A stretch of DNA of 64,000 nucleotides from Candidatus Dormiibacterota bacterium (GTDB taxonomy: Bacteria > Acidobacteriota > Polarisedimenticolia > Gp22-AA2), in assembly GCA_035635555.1 (NCBI GenBank), contig DASQAT010000040.1, positions 1 to 64,000 on the forward strand. The letters are read 5' to 3'. Under the pieces are notes generated by a model that saw nothing but the letters and a program-made list of their open reading frames with translations, did not search any database and was not told the origin of the DNA. Positions 1 to 10,565 of the stretch are shown piece after piece; the first letter of the stretch is position 1, and every line of letters starts with the position of its first letter. Position numbers and translations under genes: made by a program.

Positions 1-1286
<1,286 letters not shown>

Positions 1287-1341
1287 CGGGAAGACCTCCG
1301 TTTGAGAGTGGGTCGAAGGCCGGGGGATGGTCACGGTCCTC

Positions 1342-1368
1342 TTGGCACTCGGTGCTGTGGAGTGCCAA
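1342..1368 (-). promoter_or_regulatory. CIRCE operator (HrcA-binding inverted repeat) of groESL
   Basis: A perfect 9-bp inverted repeat, TTGGCACTC and GAGTGCCAA, separated by exactly 9 bases (GGTGCTGTG). The classical CIRCE consensus is TTAGCACTC-N9-GAGTGCTAA; each arm differs at one symmetrical position. It sits just upstream of groES, where HrcA represses chaperonin genes until heat shock. No hrcA gene is in this window. Confidence 0.93.
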
Positions 1369-1408
1369 TCGTACTCGACCAGGCACGCCGATGTCAACGT
1401 GGCCGACT

Positions 1409-2296
1409 TCACGACCTGGCTGCGACGGCGCGGCCGGCTGCTCGCGGAGCGAAGTGCAATGGATCTCTGAGGCTCTGAAGCTCCCGGTAATAGTAGAGAG
1501 CGGTCGGTCGTTTCCCCTGGAATCTCAGCTTCTTCAGGAACTCGATCTCCTCCCCGGTCGCGGTGCCGCCCAGGGCAGGGTCTTTCAGGAAATCCTTCAG
1601 CCCCGGCTCGTCGATCGGCTGCGTTTCGGGGCCCCGCTCGATGAAGTCGAACTTCTTCAGGGGTTCCCGCGCGACTCTGCGGCTGAGGACGATCTCCATG
1701 CCGAACGTCGCCAGGTCGATGTCCCAGGACTCGATCAGCGGATCCATGAAGACGACGCACTGTTCCGCCGACAGGTTGAAAATGTCGGTGTCGAGGAACT
1801 CGAGCACCAGGACGCGCATCTGATCGAAGCGTCTGTGGCTGAGGCGGGCGACCAGGCGGACCCAGCGCTCATTCTGCAGTTCTTCCGTCGCCAGTCTCTT
1901 GACCACGTCCAGCAGCTTCTGAGTCACCAGACGCTCGAGCTCGCCGAAGGCCTCCTTCTCGAAGATGGGGCGCAGGTGCTTGCCCCTGGCGGGCGGGCAT
2001 TTGCGGAGAATCAGGCCGCGGACCTCCTTGAACAGGGGCGTCGGAGTGTCACCCAGGCGCTTCTTCAGAGCCTCGCGGCGCTGCAGGCCGGCCAGGCGCG
2101 CCAGCTCACCGTGCGGGAACTTCAGGATCTTCCCCAGCCTGTCATAGAGATCGGTGCGATCGGGCGCGGGCGGGGCCTTCTTCCGGCCCAGCAGCTGCGA
2201 GATGTACGATTCCGTCACCTGGGCGGCCCGCGCCAGGTCGCGCTGCTCGAGACCCAACTCCTTCAGCCGGCGCCCGATCACCAGGGAGATGTCCAT
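1409..2296 (-). CDS. XRE-family helix-turn-helix regulator with long C-terminal domain
   Basis: Residues about 5-40 form a Cro/CI-type helix-turn-helix ([20 protein letters not shown]), followed by some 250 residues I cannot assign to a named domain. The C-terminal part is charged and helical, without membrane segments or a signal peptide, so a cytosolic DNA-binding role is likely. It is on the same strand as groESL and ends 41 bp before the CIRCE repeat. Upstream it shares an AT-rich intergenic region with the divergent desaturase gene, which it could regulate along with itself. The target is unknown. Confidence 0.8.
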   Translation of the reverse strand: MDISLVIGRRLKELGLEQRDLARAAQVTESYISQLLGRKKAPPAPDRTDLYDRLGKILKFPHGELARLAGLQRREALKKRLGDTPTPLFKEVRGLILRKCPPARGKHLRPIFEKEAFGELERLVTQKLLDVVKRLATEELQNERWVRLVARLSHRRFDQMRVLVLEFLDTDIFNLSAEQCVVFMDPLIESWDIDLATFGMEIVLSRRVAREPLKKFDFIERGPETQPIDEPGLKDFLKDPALGGTATGEEIEFLKKLRFQGKRPTALYYYRELQSLRDPLHFAPRAAGRAVAARS

Positions 2297-2370
2297 AGGA
2301 ATGGTCCTCTCGTAACTTAACTGTAATCGATTAACAATTCATAAACAATGTCAGTATCGCACTCCTTGGT

Positions 2371-2399
2371 TTGACAAGTAAAGTGAATTGACCTATCGT
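2371..2399 (+). promoter_or_regulatory. Candidate sigma-70 promoter of the desaturase gene
   Basis: TTGACA at 2371-2376, a 17-base spacer, and TATCGT at 2394-2399. The surrounding 2297-2407 stretch is markedly AT-rich for this genome and lies between divergent genes. The transcript would begin almost at the ATG at 2408, leaving little or no leader; I see no good ribosome site there. This is pattern matching only. Confidence 0.45.
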
Positions 2400-2407
2400 G
2401 ACCTGAC

Positions 2408-3439
2408 ATGCTGTCCTGGAAGCGGGCCGTGATCAGGTACCAGGAGCCGATGCTGCGAAAGAGCATCTGGCAGGTCGTCAACACGCTCGTGCCGTACCTG
2501 GCTCTCTGCGGGCTGATGATCTGGACGCTGCACGTCTCCTATTGGCTGACGCTGGCGGTGTCCGTCGCCGCCGCCGGATTCATGATTCGCATCTTCATCA
2601 TCTTCCACGATTGCGGCCACGGCTCCTTCTTTCGATCGCAGCATGCGAATCATGTCCTGGGATTCGTCACCGGGGTCCTGACGTTCACGCCGTACCTCCA
2701 ATGGCGGCAGAAGCACGCCCTGCATCACGCGACCTCGGGCGATCTGGATCGGCGCGGCACGGGGGACATCTGGACGCTGACGGTGCAGGAGTACATCGAT
2801 GCGCCCCGCTGGAAGCGTCTCGCGTACCGGGTCTTCCGCAATCCTTTCGTGCTGTTCGTCATCGCCCCCCTGTACCTGTTCCTGATCCACCAGAGATTCC
2901 CGTCGCGCGCGGTCGGCAGGCGGGAACGCCTCGAGGTGCACTGGACGAACGGAGCGCTCCTCCTGATCGCGGTCGTGATGAGCCTGACCGTCGGCCTCAA
3001 GGCCTACGTGCTGATTCAACTTCCGGTGATGACGCTGACCGGAACGGTCGGTCTCTGGCTGTTCTACGTGCAGCATCAGTTTGAAGGGGTGTACTGGAAG
3101 AGACGCGAGAGCTGGGGATTCGCGGAAGCGGCCCTCCAGGGGAGCTCGTTCTACCGGCTGCCGAGGATCCTGCAGTGGTTCTCGGGCAACATCGGGTTCC
3201 ACCACATTCACCATCTGAGCCCGCGCATTCCGAACTACAACCTGGAACCCTGCCACCGGGCCGACCCGCTCTTCCAACGCGTGAAGCCGATCACGCTGCT
3301 TTCCAGTCTGCGATCGTTCACCTACCGTCTCTGGGACGAACAGCGTGGCAGACTGACAGGCTACCGCGCCCTGCGGGAGCTTCGCCGGCAGCAGGCCGGA
3401 TCCTTCCGATCGTCTTCTTCCGCCTCGAGTTCGGGGTAA
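2408..3439 (+). CDS. Membrane fatty acid desaturase
   Basis: Di-iron membrane desaturase that introduces a double bond into acyl chains. All three histidine boxes are present: HDCGH at residues 67-71, HALHH at 103-107 and HHIHH at 265-269. Hydrophobic segments before and between the boxes fit the four-helix desaturase topology, and the 343-residue length is normal for delta-12/omega-6 type enzymes. The regiospecificity cannot be read from sequence. The gene is divergent from the XRE regulator, which suggests but does not show control of membrane fluidity by that regulator. The last 15 residues are Ser-rich and probably unstructured. Confidence 0.93.
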   Translation: MLSWKRAVIRYQEPMLRKSIWQVVNTLVPYLALCGLMIWTLHVSYWLTLAVSVAAAGFMIRIFIIFHDCGHGSFFRSQHANHVLGFVTGVLTFTPYLQWRQKHALHHATSGDLDRRGTGDIWTLTVQEYIDAPRWKRLAYRVFRNPFVLFVIAPLYLFLIHQRFPSRAVGRRERLEVHWTNGALLLIAVVMSLTVGLKAYVLIQLPVMTLTGTVGLWLFYVQHQFEGVYWKRRESWGFAEAALQGSSFYRLPRILQWFSGNIGFHHIHHLSPRIPNYNLEPCHRADPLFQRVKPITLLSSLRSFTYRLWDEQRGRLTGYRALRELRRQQAGSFRSSSSASSSG

Positions 3440-3575
3440 AGTCTCCACCGAGCGGGTATCCCGGCCCCGAGATTCCTCGAACCTGGGGGCGGTCCCATCC
3501 GTCCTGCAGGGTGAGCGCCACCCCGAGGTCGATGGAACGCGGGCCGGGGCGTAGGGAAGCAAGCGGGAGAGAGCG

Positions 3576-4139
3576 TTGCTGGACGTCGCCACCCTCCTGG
3601 AACGTTGCCGCCGGGGAGACGACCTCGCCTGGGAGGCGCTGGTGCGCCTCTTCCAGGCGCGCGTGTACTCGGTCGCCTGCCACTACATGCGGAACGCCGA
3701 GGACGCCCGGGACGTGGCGCAGGAGGTCTTCGTCCGGGTCTACGAGCGTCTGGAGTCCTTCCACGGGGATCAGGCCTTTCTGCCGTGGGTCCTGCGCCTG
3801 TCGCGCAATGTCTGCATCGACGCCCTGAGGAGGCGGAAGGCGCGTCCCCGGGGGTCGGAAGACCTCGCCGACGACCCGGAGCACCTTGTGTCGTCGGGGC
3901 CGACGCCGGAGGAGGCCACGGCGTCGCGTTCGGCGCGGGACCTGCTGTATCGCGCCATGGACCGGATGAGCGATTCCGACCGGGAGATCCTCATGCTGAA
4001 GGAGATCCAGGGCTTGAAAGTGGAGGAGATCGCGACTCTGCTGAAGGTCCCGATCGGCACGGTCAAGTCGCGCTGCAACCGGGCCCGGCTCGATCTGGCC
4101 ACGCGAGTGCGGCGCCTCGATCCATCGTATGGAGCGTGA
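3576..4139 (+). CDS. ECF-type RNA polymerase sigma factor
   Basis: Sigma-70 family, group 4, 187 residues. Region 2 is visible as YSVACHYMRNAEDARDVAQE and FLPWVLRLSRNVCIDALRRR. Region 4 appears as DREILMLKEIQGLKVEEIA and the recognition helix VPIGTVKSRCNRAR. The best start is TTG at 3576, preceded by a GGGAGAG ribosome site. The anti-sigma gene begins 4 bp after the stop, so the pair is co-transcribed. The preceding 136 bp hold no recognisable gene. Confidence 0.93.
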   Translation: MLDVATLLERCRRGDDLAWEALVRLFQARVYSVACHYMRNAEDARDVAQEVFVRVYERLESFHGDQAFLPWVLRLSRNVCIDALRRRKARPRGSEDLADDPEHLVSSGPTPEEATASRSARDLLYRAMDRMSDSDREILMLKEIQGLKVEEIATLLKVPIGTVKSRCNRARLDLATRVRRLDPSYGA

Positions 4140-4142
4140 CGG

Positions 4143-4991
4143 GTGAACGACGCGACCTGCGACTCAATCATCGAGCGGCTCGACGATCTCCTGGAGGGGC
4201 GGTTGAGCCAGGCGGATCGCCGGGCGGTCGAAGAGCATCTCCGCTCGTGCGCCCTGTGCCGCGACCTCAAGAGCCTGTTGGCCGAAGCGGGCGCGCCGGT
4301 CTCTCCGCCGGCGAGTCTTCTCGGCGCGGTCCTGGCGCGCACCAGCGGCTCGACGTGCGGGAGCGCCCGTGCGCGGCTGTGCGACCACGTCGACCGGCTG
4401 CTCGGGCCGACGGACGACGAGATGGTTCGCATGCACCTCGACGGCTGCGACGACTGCGGCCGCCTGGCGGCGGCCCTCGCACGGCTCGCGACCGATCTTC
4501 CGTCCTTCGCCGAGCTGGAACCGGACGCGCTCTTTGTTCCCGGGGTCCTGGCCCGGACCTCGGGGCGCGCGGCGCCGTCTTCCGTCTGGATGGCGCGTCT
4601 CGCAGCCGGCTGGCGGCGGCTCGCGCATCGCCCGAGGATCGCCTGGGAAGGGGCGTACGCCGGGTCGCTCCTCGTGCTCCTCCTGTTTGGCGCTCCCAAC
4701 GCGCCGTTCGCGGACGTACCGGGGAGGGCGCTCGGTCTCGTCCGGACGGTGCAGGCCACGCTGCCGGCGGACGCCGCCGCGGTGGAAGCCCCCCGGATCC
4801 GCAGTGCGGTGCGCTCGCGCTGGGACGGCACGAAGGCGCGGGTCCAGGACGCGACTCGTGAGCTCACGACCACGGCGAGGCGTCGCTCGAAAGTGGCATG
4901 GGACGGGCTGAAGAAGGAAGTTGGAACCGTGTGGGATCGGATTGCGTCTCAGCAGACGACACACGATACGAACGAGGGAGGATCCAGATGA
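4143..4991 (+). CDS. Anti-sigma factor with two zinc-finger (HC2-type) motifs
   Basis: Likely inhibitor of the ECF sigma factor encoded 4 bp upstream. Two separate His-x3-Cys-x2-Cys motifs are visible, EEHLRSCALC near residue 36 and RMHLDGCDDC near residue 100, where typical members have one. A hydrophobic segment near residue 175 (YAGSLLVLLLFGA) could anchor the protein in the inner membrane, placing the alanine- and arginine-rich C-terminal part in the periplasm. The start is GTG at 4143. The TGA stop overlaps the ATG of the next gene (ATGA, 4988-4991), so translation is coupled. Confidence 0.85.
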   Translation: MNDATCDSIIERLDDLLEGRLSQADRRAVEEHLRSCALCRDLKSLLAEAGAPVSPPASLLGAVLARTSGSTCGSARARLCDHVDRLLGPTDDEMVRMHLDGCDDCGRLAAALARLATDLPSFAELEPDALFVPGVLARTSGRAAPSSVWMARLAAGWRRLAHRPRIAWEGAYAGSLLVLLLFGAPNAPFADVPGRALGLVRTVQATLPADAAAVEAPRIRSAVRSRWDGTKARVQDATRELTTTARRRSKVAWDGLKKEVGTVWDRIASQQTTHDTNEGGSR

Positions 4992-5560
4992 ACGCCATGC
5001 AGGAATCGTCGGTGCCGCACGTCCCTTCCCATCCCCAGGCACCCCCGGTGGTCCCGCTGCAGACCGGGATGAGGGACTCGCGGAGCAAGTCGCCGGCGAT
5101 CGCGGCGATCCTTTCGATGATGCCTGGCCTGGGACAGGTGTACGTGGGCTACTACCAGCGCGGGTTCGTGCACGCGGCGGTCATCGGCACCCTGATCACG
5201 ATCATGTCCTCGGGGACGCTCGACCGCCTGAGCCCCCTTTTCGGGCTGTTCGTGGCGTTCTTCTGGCTCTACAACATCATCGACGCGGCCCGCCGAGCCT
5301 CCCTCTACAACGACGCCCTCGCCGGGAACGTCTCGATCGAGCTGCCGCAGGACTTCAAGAGCCCCGGAATCCGCGGTTCGATCTTCGGAGGCGGCGCCCT
5401 CATCGTCGGCGGTTTCATTCTGCTCCTCAACACCCGCTTCGGGGTGTCGCTCGACTGGGTCGAACAGTGGTGGCCGGTGGCTCCGATGATCTTCGGCGCC
5501 TACCTCCTCGTCCGCGCCCTCCAGGAGCGCCGGGCCTCGCAGACGTCCGACCCCCGGTAA
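4988..5560 (+). CDS. Small multi-pass membrane protein (TM2/LiaF-like), third gene of the sigma operon
   Basis: 190 residues. A proline-rich N-terminus is followed by a Gly-rich hydrophobic stretch, MPGLGQVYVGYYQRGF, resembling the start of TM2-type domains. Further helices follow near residues 80-100, and a C-terminal pair (GGALIVGGFILLLN and WWPVAPMIFGAYLL) resembles the membrane part of LiaF/DUF5668 proteins. The frame extends upstream to 4898, but the ATG at 4988 has a GAGGGAGG ribosome site and the ATGA overlap with the anti-sigma gene. It probably belongs to the sensory side of the ECF system. Function unknown. Confidence 0.8.
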   Translation: MNAMQESSVPHVPSHPQAPPVVPLQTGMRDSRSKSPAIAAILSMMPGLGQVYVGYYQRGFVHAAVIGTLITIMSSGTLDRLSPLFGLFVAFFWLYNIIDAARRASLYNDALAGNVSIELPQDFKSPGIRGSIFGGGALIVGGFILLLNTRFGVSLDWVEQWWPVAPMIFGAYLLVRALQERRASQTSDPR

Positions 5561-5582
5561 CGGAAATCCACGGGGGCGAGTC

Positions 5583-6635
5583 TCAGTCGGCCGCGCCCCG
5601 CGGGGACGAGGCGTCCGCGACCGTGGGCGCGAGATCGCTGAACGAGAAGGTCGACCGGATCCCCGTCCAGGGCTTGCCGTCGATCTCGGCGTAGGGATAG
5701 ACGAAGTAGTTCAGCGGGTCGCCCTGCTGCGCCGGGTCGAGCCGGATGTCGCGCCCCCGGGTGAACAGGATCCGGTTGACGTCGTGCGCGCCGAAGAAGT
5801 AGTCGCGGCGCGCCGGGTCCTTCCAGGCCTCGGAGGCATCGATCGGGATCCACCCCAGACCGTCGATCCAGAACTGGGCCCAGCAGTGGTATCCGGATAT
5901 CTCGCCGCTCTTCTTGTCGCGGGGCAGGGGGAATCCGATCTCGAACCGGGCGGGGATGCCCGAAGCGCGCATCATGCCGATGAAGAGCGCGTGGAAGTCG
6001 GTGCAGTTTCCCTTCTTGACGCTGCAAGCGTAGACCGCGTCTCCGCGGCCCCAGCCCTCCCCGGTCTTGTCGTAGCGCATCACCGACAGGACGTAGTCGT
6101 AGATCGCACGCGCCTTGTCGAGCGGCCGCTCCAGGCCCTTCGTCTGATCGGACGCGAGACTGCCGATCGGACCGTCGAGCGGCACGAGATGGTCGGGAGC
6201 GAGCGATCGCCTCAGATCCGCCGGCCTGGAGACGGCTGCCGAAGGGGCGCCTGCGTCGCGCACGGCGACCCGGTTCTCCCGCCGCACGGCCTTGAAGGTC
6301 ATCTCGATCTCGATCGGCACCGGCTGCTTGCGCGGGTCGAAGTCCAGGTAGGCGTAGTGGTCGTGATACTCCGCGTCCTCATGCATCTCGTAGCGCAGGG
6401 GGCTCTTGATGCTGAGATTCGAGATCTCCTGCTGGGCGTCCGACGTGGGAACCGGAATCCAGAGCTGCAGGCGGGCCGCGTCCTTGGGAGGCTCCTTCAC
6501 GCGGACCGTGTACTTGAACTCGAAGGCCCGCGACGAGGAGGCCGGCGCATCGGCGGAGCCGCCGGCGGCGAGAGCCGCCGACGCGACCAGTGCGGTCGCA
6601 GTCATGGAAATTCCTCGTGCTCGCATGCGACGCAT
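5583..6635 (-). CDS. Secreted transglutaminase-like (papain-fold) protein
   Basis: The N-terminus has a signal peptide (MRRMRARGISMTATALVASA then ALAAGG). Residues about 40-170 form a beta-rich domain, and a transglutaminase core follows with the full Cys-His-Asp triad: Cys in KKGNCTDFHALF, His in GYHCWAQF and Asp in WIPIDASEAW. Such bacterial proteins usually hydrolyse or rearrange amide bonds of peptides in the periplasm; the substrate is unknown. The frame opens at 6668, but the ATG at 6635 follows a GGGAGGAT ribosome site. It converges with the sigma operon, 22 bp from its end. Confidence 0.88.
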   Translation of the reverse strand: MRRMRARGISMTATALVASAALAAGGSADAPASSSRAFEFKYTVRVKEPPKDAARLQLWIPVPTSDAQQEISNLSIKSPLRYEMHEDAEYHDHYAYLDFDPRKQPVPIEIEMTFKAVRRENRVAVRDAGAPSAAVSRPADLRRSLAPDHLVPLDGPIGSLASDQTKGLERPLDKARAIYDYVLSVMRYDKTGEGWGRGDAVYACSVKKGNCTDFHALFIGMMRASGIPARFEIGFPLPRDKKSGEISGYHCWAQFWIDGLGWIPIDASEAWKDPARRDYFFGAHDVNRILFTRGRDIRLDPAQQGDPLNYFVYPYAEIDGKPWTGIRSTFSFSDLAPTVADASSPRGAAD

Positions 6636-6719
6636 CTTATCCTCCCGGTGATGATGAGAGCTTAGCATGGCGGCCTGGGGGTCCGAAGCCGGGAGCCCAT
6701 CGCCGCTGTTGCTCGACGG

Positions 6720-8924
6720 CTACGCGCGCAGCCTGGCCGGCGTGATGGGAAGTCTGCGGACCCGCCGCCCCGTCGCGGCGAACACGGCGTTCGCGACGGC
6801 GGGGGCGACGGGCGGGACCGAGTGTTCTCCGAATCCCGAGGGGGGCGCCTGGCTGGGAACGAGGTGGGTCTCGATCACGGGCGACTCGTCCATGCGCATG
6901 ACCTCGAAGTCGGTGTAGCTCTCCTGAAGCGCCCGGCCGTCGCGGAAGTCGATCTTTCCGTGCAGGGCGGCCGAGAGTCCCCAGGTGATTCCGCTCTCGA
7001 TCTGGCCCTCGAGACCGGCCAGGTTGATCGCCACTCCGCAATCGACGACGCACGCGACGCGGTCCACGCGAAGATCGCCGAGGTCGCGTGCGACGGACAC
7101 CTCGGCCACCTCGGCGACGTAGCTCTCGCCGAAGTAGGAGTTGACGGCCACGCCGCGTCCCCGCAGCCGATCCTTCGTGGAGGACAGGGGAGTGGCCCAG
7201 CCGGTCTTGTCCCGGGCGATCTCCAGAACCTTGATCATCCGACCGCGATCGATGCGCTGATCGCCGAGCTCCAGGATGTTCCCGGGCCGGAGCAGGTCGA
7301 TGCGCAGCCGCAGCGGGTCCTTCCCTCCCGCGCGCGCGATCTCGTCGATGAACGACTCGCGGGCGAAGACACGCGAGGGGTACTCCACGGCGCGCCATGC
7401 GCCCGTGGGCACGGGGCTATCCACCGGGACGTAATCCACCTTCATGGCCGGGAAGCCATAAGGGTTGTCGTACGCCCCCCAGGGGGATCCATCCTTCGCG
7501 TACCGCTGCTGGTCTTTCTTCTCCTCCTCGCTCGGGAGACCGAACATCGACAGATCCGAGCCCACGGCCTTGTGCAGCCAGGCCAGCACCGTTCCGTCGG
7601 CGGAGAGACCGGCGCGCAGCCGATCGACGGAGGCCGGGTGGAAGAAGCCGTGCCGCATGTCGTCCGGCCGGGTCCAGAGCAGCTGCACGGGCTTGCCGAT
7701 CGCCTTCGACAGCTCGACCGCTTCGTGGACGTAGTCCACGAAGAGCCGGCGCCCGAAGCCGCCACCGAGCAGGGTCGTGTGCACTTGGACCGCCTCGGGA
7801 GGCAGGCCGTAGGTCTTGATGATGTCGTTGAAGGCGGTCTCGGGGGTCTGGGTCGGCGCCCAGACCTCGCACGATTCCTTCCGCATGTCGGCCGTGCAGT
7901 TCATCGTCTCGAGCGGGGCGTGCGCCTGGAACGGATACTCGTAGACCGCCTCGAGCGTGGTGGCCGCGGAGCCCATAGCACCTTCCGCATCCCCGTCCCG
8001 GCGAATCGGATAACCGTCCTTCGAGAACGCCTCTTCCATCGTCCGGATGAAACGCTCCGAATCGAAGTCCCGGTTCGGTCCGGGGTCCCACGTCACGAGG
8101 AGCGATTCGCGGCCCTTGAGGGCGGCCCAGGTGTTGTCCGCGGCCACCGCCACGCCGGTCGAAATCCCGCTCTTGATCGGGACGACATGACGCACACCGG
8201 GGGTCGCCAGGGCCTTGCTCGCGTCGAAGCCTGCAACCTTGCCGCCCAGGTAGGGACACCGCTCCATCACCGCGACGAGCATGCCGGGCACGCGCACGTC
8301 GATGCCGTAGACCGCGCCGCCCCGCACGATCGCCGGACCATCGGTGCGCTTCACGCGCGTTCCGATCAGACGGAAATTCCTGGCGTCCTTCAGCGGCGGA
8401 TCGCTCGGCGGCGTCTGTCGGGCCGCCGCCCCGGCCAGGCGGCCGTAGCCGAGCGTCCGGCCCGACGGTGTGTGGATCACCGAACCGAGCGCGGCGCGGC
8501 AGCTGGAGCGATCGACCTGCCAGACCTGCGCCGCCGCTGCGATCAGCATCTCGCGCGCGGTCGCTCCCGCCAGTCGCAGGGCGCGGAACGTCCCGGAGCT
8601 GCTGCCGCTGCCGCTGGTGCGCAGCCGGATGCCCTTGAAGCGCGCGCCGGGCATCGCCTGCTCGAGCCTCACCCTGCCCGGGTCCACTTCCAGCTCCTCG
8701 GCCAGCAGGACCGGGAGAGTGGTGCGCACCCCCTGTCCCATCTCGGAGCGCGTCACCCAGAGCGTGATCGTGTCGTCCGGGGAGATCTCGATGTAGGCGT
8801 TCGGCCGGAACGCCGCCGGCGCGGCGTCCGCCGCCTGCGCGACTCCGGGCATCCGGAAGCCGACGATCAGACCCGCCCCGGCGGCGGCGCCCGCGTTCAG
8901 GAAGGCCCGGCGCGAGACCCTCAT
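6720..8924 (-). CDS. Molybdopterin-binding large subunit, IorB-type aldehyde/isoquinoline oxidoreductase
   Basis: Xanthine-oxidase-family Mo-cofactor subunit, 734 residues. It begins with a Tat signal containing the twin-arginine motif ([16 protein letters not shown]), so it folds with cofactor before export to the periplasm. Family landmarks are [18 protein letters not shown] near residue 60, [15 protein letters not shown] in the Mo-binding region, and [19 protein letters not shown] near the C-terminus carrying the catalytic Glu. The start ATG overlaps the stop of the 2Fe-2S subunit gene (ATGA, 8921-8924). The substrate could be an aldehyde, alcohol or N-heterocycle. No cytochrome partner is adjacent, so the electron acceptor is unclear. 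Confidence 0.93.
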   Translation of the reverse strand: MRVSRRAFLNAGAAAGAGLIVGFRMPGVAQAADAAPAAFRPNAYIEISPDDTITLWVTRSEMGQGVRTTLPVLLAEELEVDPGRVRLEQAMPGARFKGIRLRTSGSGSSSGTFRALRLAGATAREMLIAAAAQVWQVDRSSCRAALGSVIHTPSGRTLGYGRLAGAAARQTPPSDPPLKDARNFRLIGTRVKRTDGPAIVRGGAVYGIDVRVPGMLVAVMERCPYLGGKVAGFDASKALATPGVRHVVPIKSGISTGVAVAADNTWAALKGRESLLVTWDPGPNRDFDSERFIRTMEEAFSKDGYPIRRDGDAEGAMGSAATTLEAVYEYPFQAHAPLETMNCTADMRKESCEVWAPTQTPETAFNDIIKTYGLPPEAVQVHTTLLGGGFGRRLFVDYVHEAVELSKAIGKPVQLLWTRPDDMRHGFFHPASVDRLRAGLSADGTVLAWLHKAVGSDLSMFGLPSEEEKKDQQRYAKDGSPWGAYDNPYGFPAMKVDYVPVDSPVPTGAWRAVEYPSRVFARESFIDEIARAGGKDPLRLRIDLLRPGNILELGDQRIDRGRMIKVLEIARDKTGWATPLSSTKDRLRGRGVAVNSYFGESYVAEVAEVSVARDLGDLRVDRVACVVDCGVAINLAGLEGQIESGITWGLSAALHGKIDFRDGRALQESYTDFEVMRMDESPVIETHLVPSQAPPSGFGEHSVPPVAPAVANAVFAATGRRVRRLPITPARLRA

Positions 8925-9388
8925 GTGCGCTTCCCCTCGCGGGCCGCTCGATGAATGGCCCGACGCATGCGCTGGTAGGTGCCGCAACGGCAGACCGAAT
9001 CCGACAGGGCGGTGTCGATGTCGGCATCGGTCGGATCGGACTTGTCTCGAATCAATGCGGCGGCCGTCATGATCATCCCCGGCTGGCAGTAGCCGCACTG
9101 GGCCACGTCCTCTTCGATCCAGGCCCTCTGACACGGATGATCGCCGGTGTCCGCGAGCCCCTCGATCGTCGTGTAGCGCTTGCCGACGGCCTGGGAGACC
9201 GCGATCTGGCAGGAACGCACCGCCACGTTGTTCTCGTGGACGGTGCAGGCGCCGCACACGCCGGCGCCGCATCCGTATTTCGTCCCGGTCATGTGCAGGA
9301 GATCGCGGAGGACCCAGAGCAGAGGCATCTCCGGATCCGCATCGACCCGGCGCTTCCGTCCATTGATCGTCAGCGTGAAGGCGGCCAT
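8921..9388 (-). CDS. 2Fe-2S small subunit, IorA-type
   Basis: 155 residues with two iron-sulfur domains. The N-terminal plant-type cluster is bound by CGAGVCGAC plus a later Cys (VRSCQIA). The C-terminal helical domain has CGYCQPGM and CRCGTY. It passes electrons from the Mo site of the overlapping downstream subunit. There is no signal peptide; it is expected to ride out through Tat with the large subunit. This subunit comes first, as in IorAB operons. The ATG at 9388 opens with [20 protein letters not shown]. Confidence 0.95.
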   Translation of the reverse strand: MAAFTLTINGRKRRVDADPEMPLLWVLRDLLHMTGTKYGCGAGVCGACTVHENNVAVRSCQIAVSQAVGKRYTTIEGLADTGDHPCQRAWIEEDVAQCGYCQPGMIMTAAALIRDKSDPTDADIDTALSDSVCRCGTYQRMRRAIHRAAREGKRT

Positions 9389-9479
9389 GGAGTCCGCGGG
9401 CAGGCTAGCACGCGGTGGGATCGGCGGTCCGTAAAAAGACGCAAGGGACGTGTAAAAGGATGTAACTTTTCCGGCCCGG

Positions 9480-10121
9480 TCAGCTCCGCCGTTCGGGCTT
9501 CGGGCGCCGCCGCAGCCGGCGTTCCTGGCGGAGGCGCCCTCTCTCCTTCTTTCGCCGGATCGCTTCGGCAGGCCCCGCCTCCGCGTAAGACGGGGCCTGT
9601 CGCTTCCGTTCGTCGTCCCGGACCACCGGCACCGGATCCTCCAGAGCGGCCCGCGCCTCCAGCTCGCGTTCGATGTCCGAAAAGTCGCCTTCGACCGGCT
9701 TGCCCTCGGGATCGGCGGCGCGTTCGATGTGCTTCAGCCAGAACGCGTGCACCTTCATGCGAAGCACGCTCTTCGGCAGCCTCACCGCCAGCGTGCGCAC
9801 ATCGTTGGTCACGACCGTCACATGCTGTCCCTGCTCCGCGCGTCGTATCGCCTCGTGGGTGATCCGCTTGTCGGCCCCTCCATCACTCCGCCGCGTGTAA
9901 ACAGTCTCGAGGAACGGCTCCCGGGAGACGTCCGGGTTCCTGGGCAACTCTTTGGCATCGAAGACCACGAGCACCTGTTCACCCCTGCTCTGCGCGAACC
10001 GTCTCAGCGTGTCCACCAGGGCGCCGCGCGCCTCGTCACCGCGACCCGAGACCTGCATCTCGTGGAGGCCGCGGATGGCGAAGATCAGGTTGTGGCCGTC
10101 CACCATCCAGATTCGCTTCAT
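9480..10121 (-). CDS. NYN/YacP-like PIN-fold ribonuclease candidate
   Basis: 213 residues. The N-terminus [18 protein letters not shown], then VLVVFDAKE, a [11 protein letters not shown] stretch and VVTNDVRTL give the acidic residues of the NYN (PIN-like) nuclease fold seen in YacP/Rae1 proteins, which act on RNA. The C-terminal 60 residues are very basic ([19 protein letters not shown]), as if for nucleic-acid binding. The start ATG at 10121 follows a GGAGGGG site; the frame itself opens 20 codons earlier. It is monocistronic. The RNA target is unknown. Confidence 0.82.
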   Translation of the reverse strand: MKRIWMVDGHNLIFAIRGLHEMQVSGRGDEARGALVDTLRRFAQSRGEQVLVVFDAKELPRNPDVSREPFLETVYTRRSDGGADKRITHEAIRRAEQGQHVTVVTNDVRTLAVRLPKSVLRMKVHAFWLKHIERAADPEGKPVEGDFSDIERELEARAALEDPVPVVRDDERKRQAPSYAEAGPAEAIRRKKERGRLRQERRLRRRPKPERRS

Positions 10122-10302
10122 GGCCCCTCCACCGCGAGCCGGACGGGGATTTCGAGAAGAAATCGCGCCACTCGTGGACATGCACGGGGAGTCCCACCTA
10201 CCTCTTCAGTGTGCCGGAGAAGCCGACCCTCCGCGTGTCGTGATCCGAGGGTCACCCGACGGAGCTTGCCCTCGGCCCAAGCCCGACATTATCTTGGCCG
10301 GC

Positions 10303-10548
10303 ATGGAGACCGCCAGGCCGCTGTTCCCGGCGTTGATCAGACACATCGCCTTGCCGGCGGTTGCACCCGCCGCGGTGACCGGTCTGTACTTCACGCCCGT
10401 CGCCGTTTTCGGATGCGTGAATCGCGGTCTCATGGCCCTGTCGGTCGTGCTCCTCTCGGCGCGGCATGACCCATCGGTGGACTGGTGGCTGCTCACCACC
10501 CTCATCCTGCTTCTGCCGATCGCGCTGATTGTGGGGCCCCTGGGATAG
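10303..10548 (+). CDS. Small hydrophobic protein (81 residues), unknown
   Basis: Begins METARPLFPALIRHIALPAV and contains two hydrophobic stretches, near residues 18-50 and a strong one at the C-terminus (WWLLTTLILLLPIALIVGPL). A two-helix inner-membrane protein is plausible. I see no strong ribosome site and no family match. The frame is open to 9952, but that part is antisense to the NYN gene. It converges with the deacetylase gene 18 bp downstream. Moderate confidence that it is expressed. Confidence 0.5.
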   Translation: METARPLFPALIRHIALPAVAPAAVTGLYFTPVAVFGCVNRGLMALSVVLLSARHDPSVDWWLLTTLILLLPIALIVGPLG

Positions 10549-10565
10549 TCCGAGGCGAGGTCCGA

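Noticed and set aside
8960-9862. 303-codon plus-strand frame opposite the 2Fe-2S subunit
   Set aside because: Antisense to a gene with intact Cys motifs and no features of its own.
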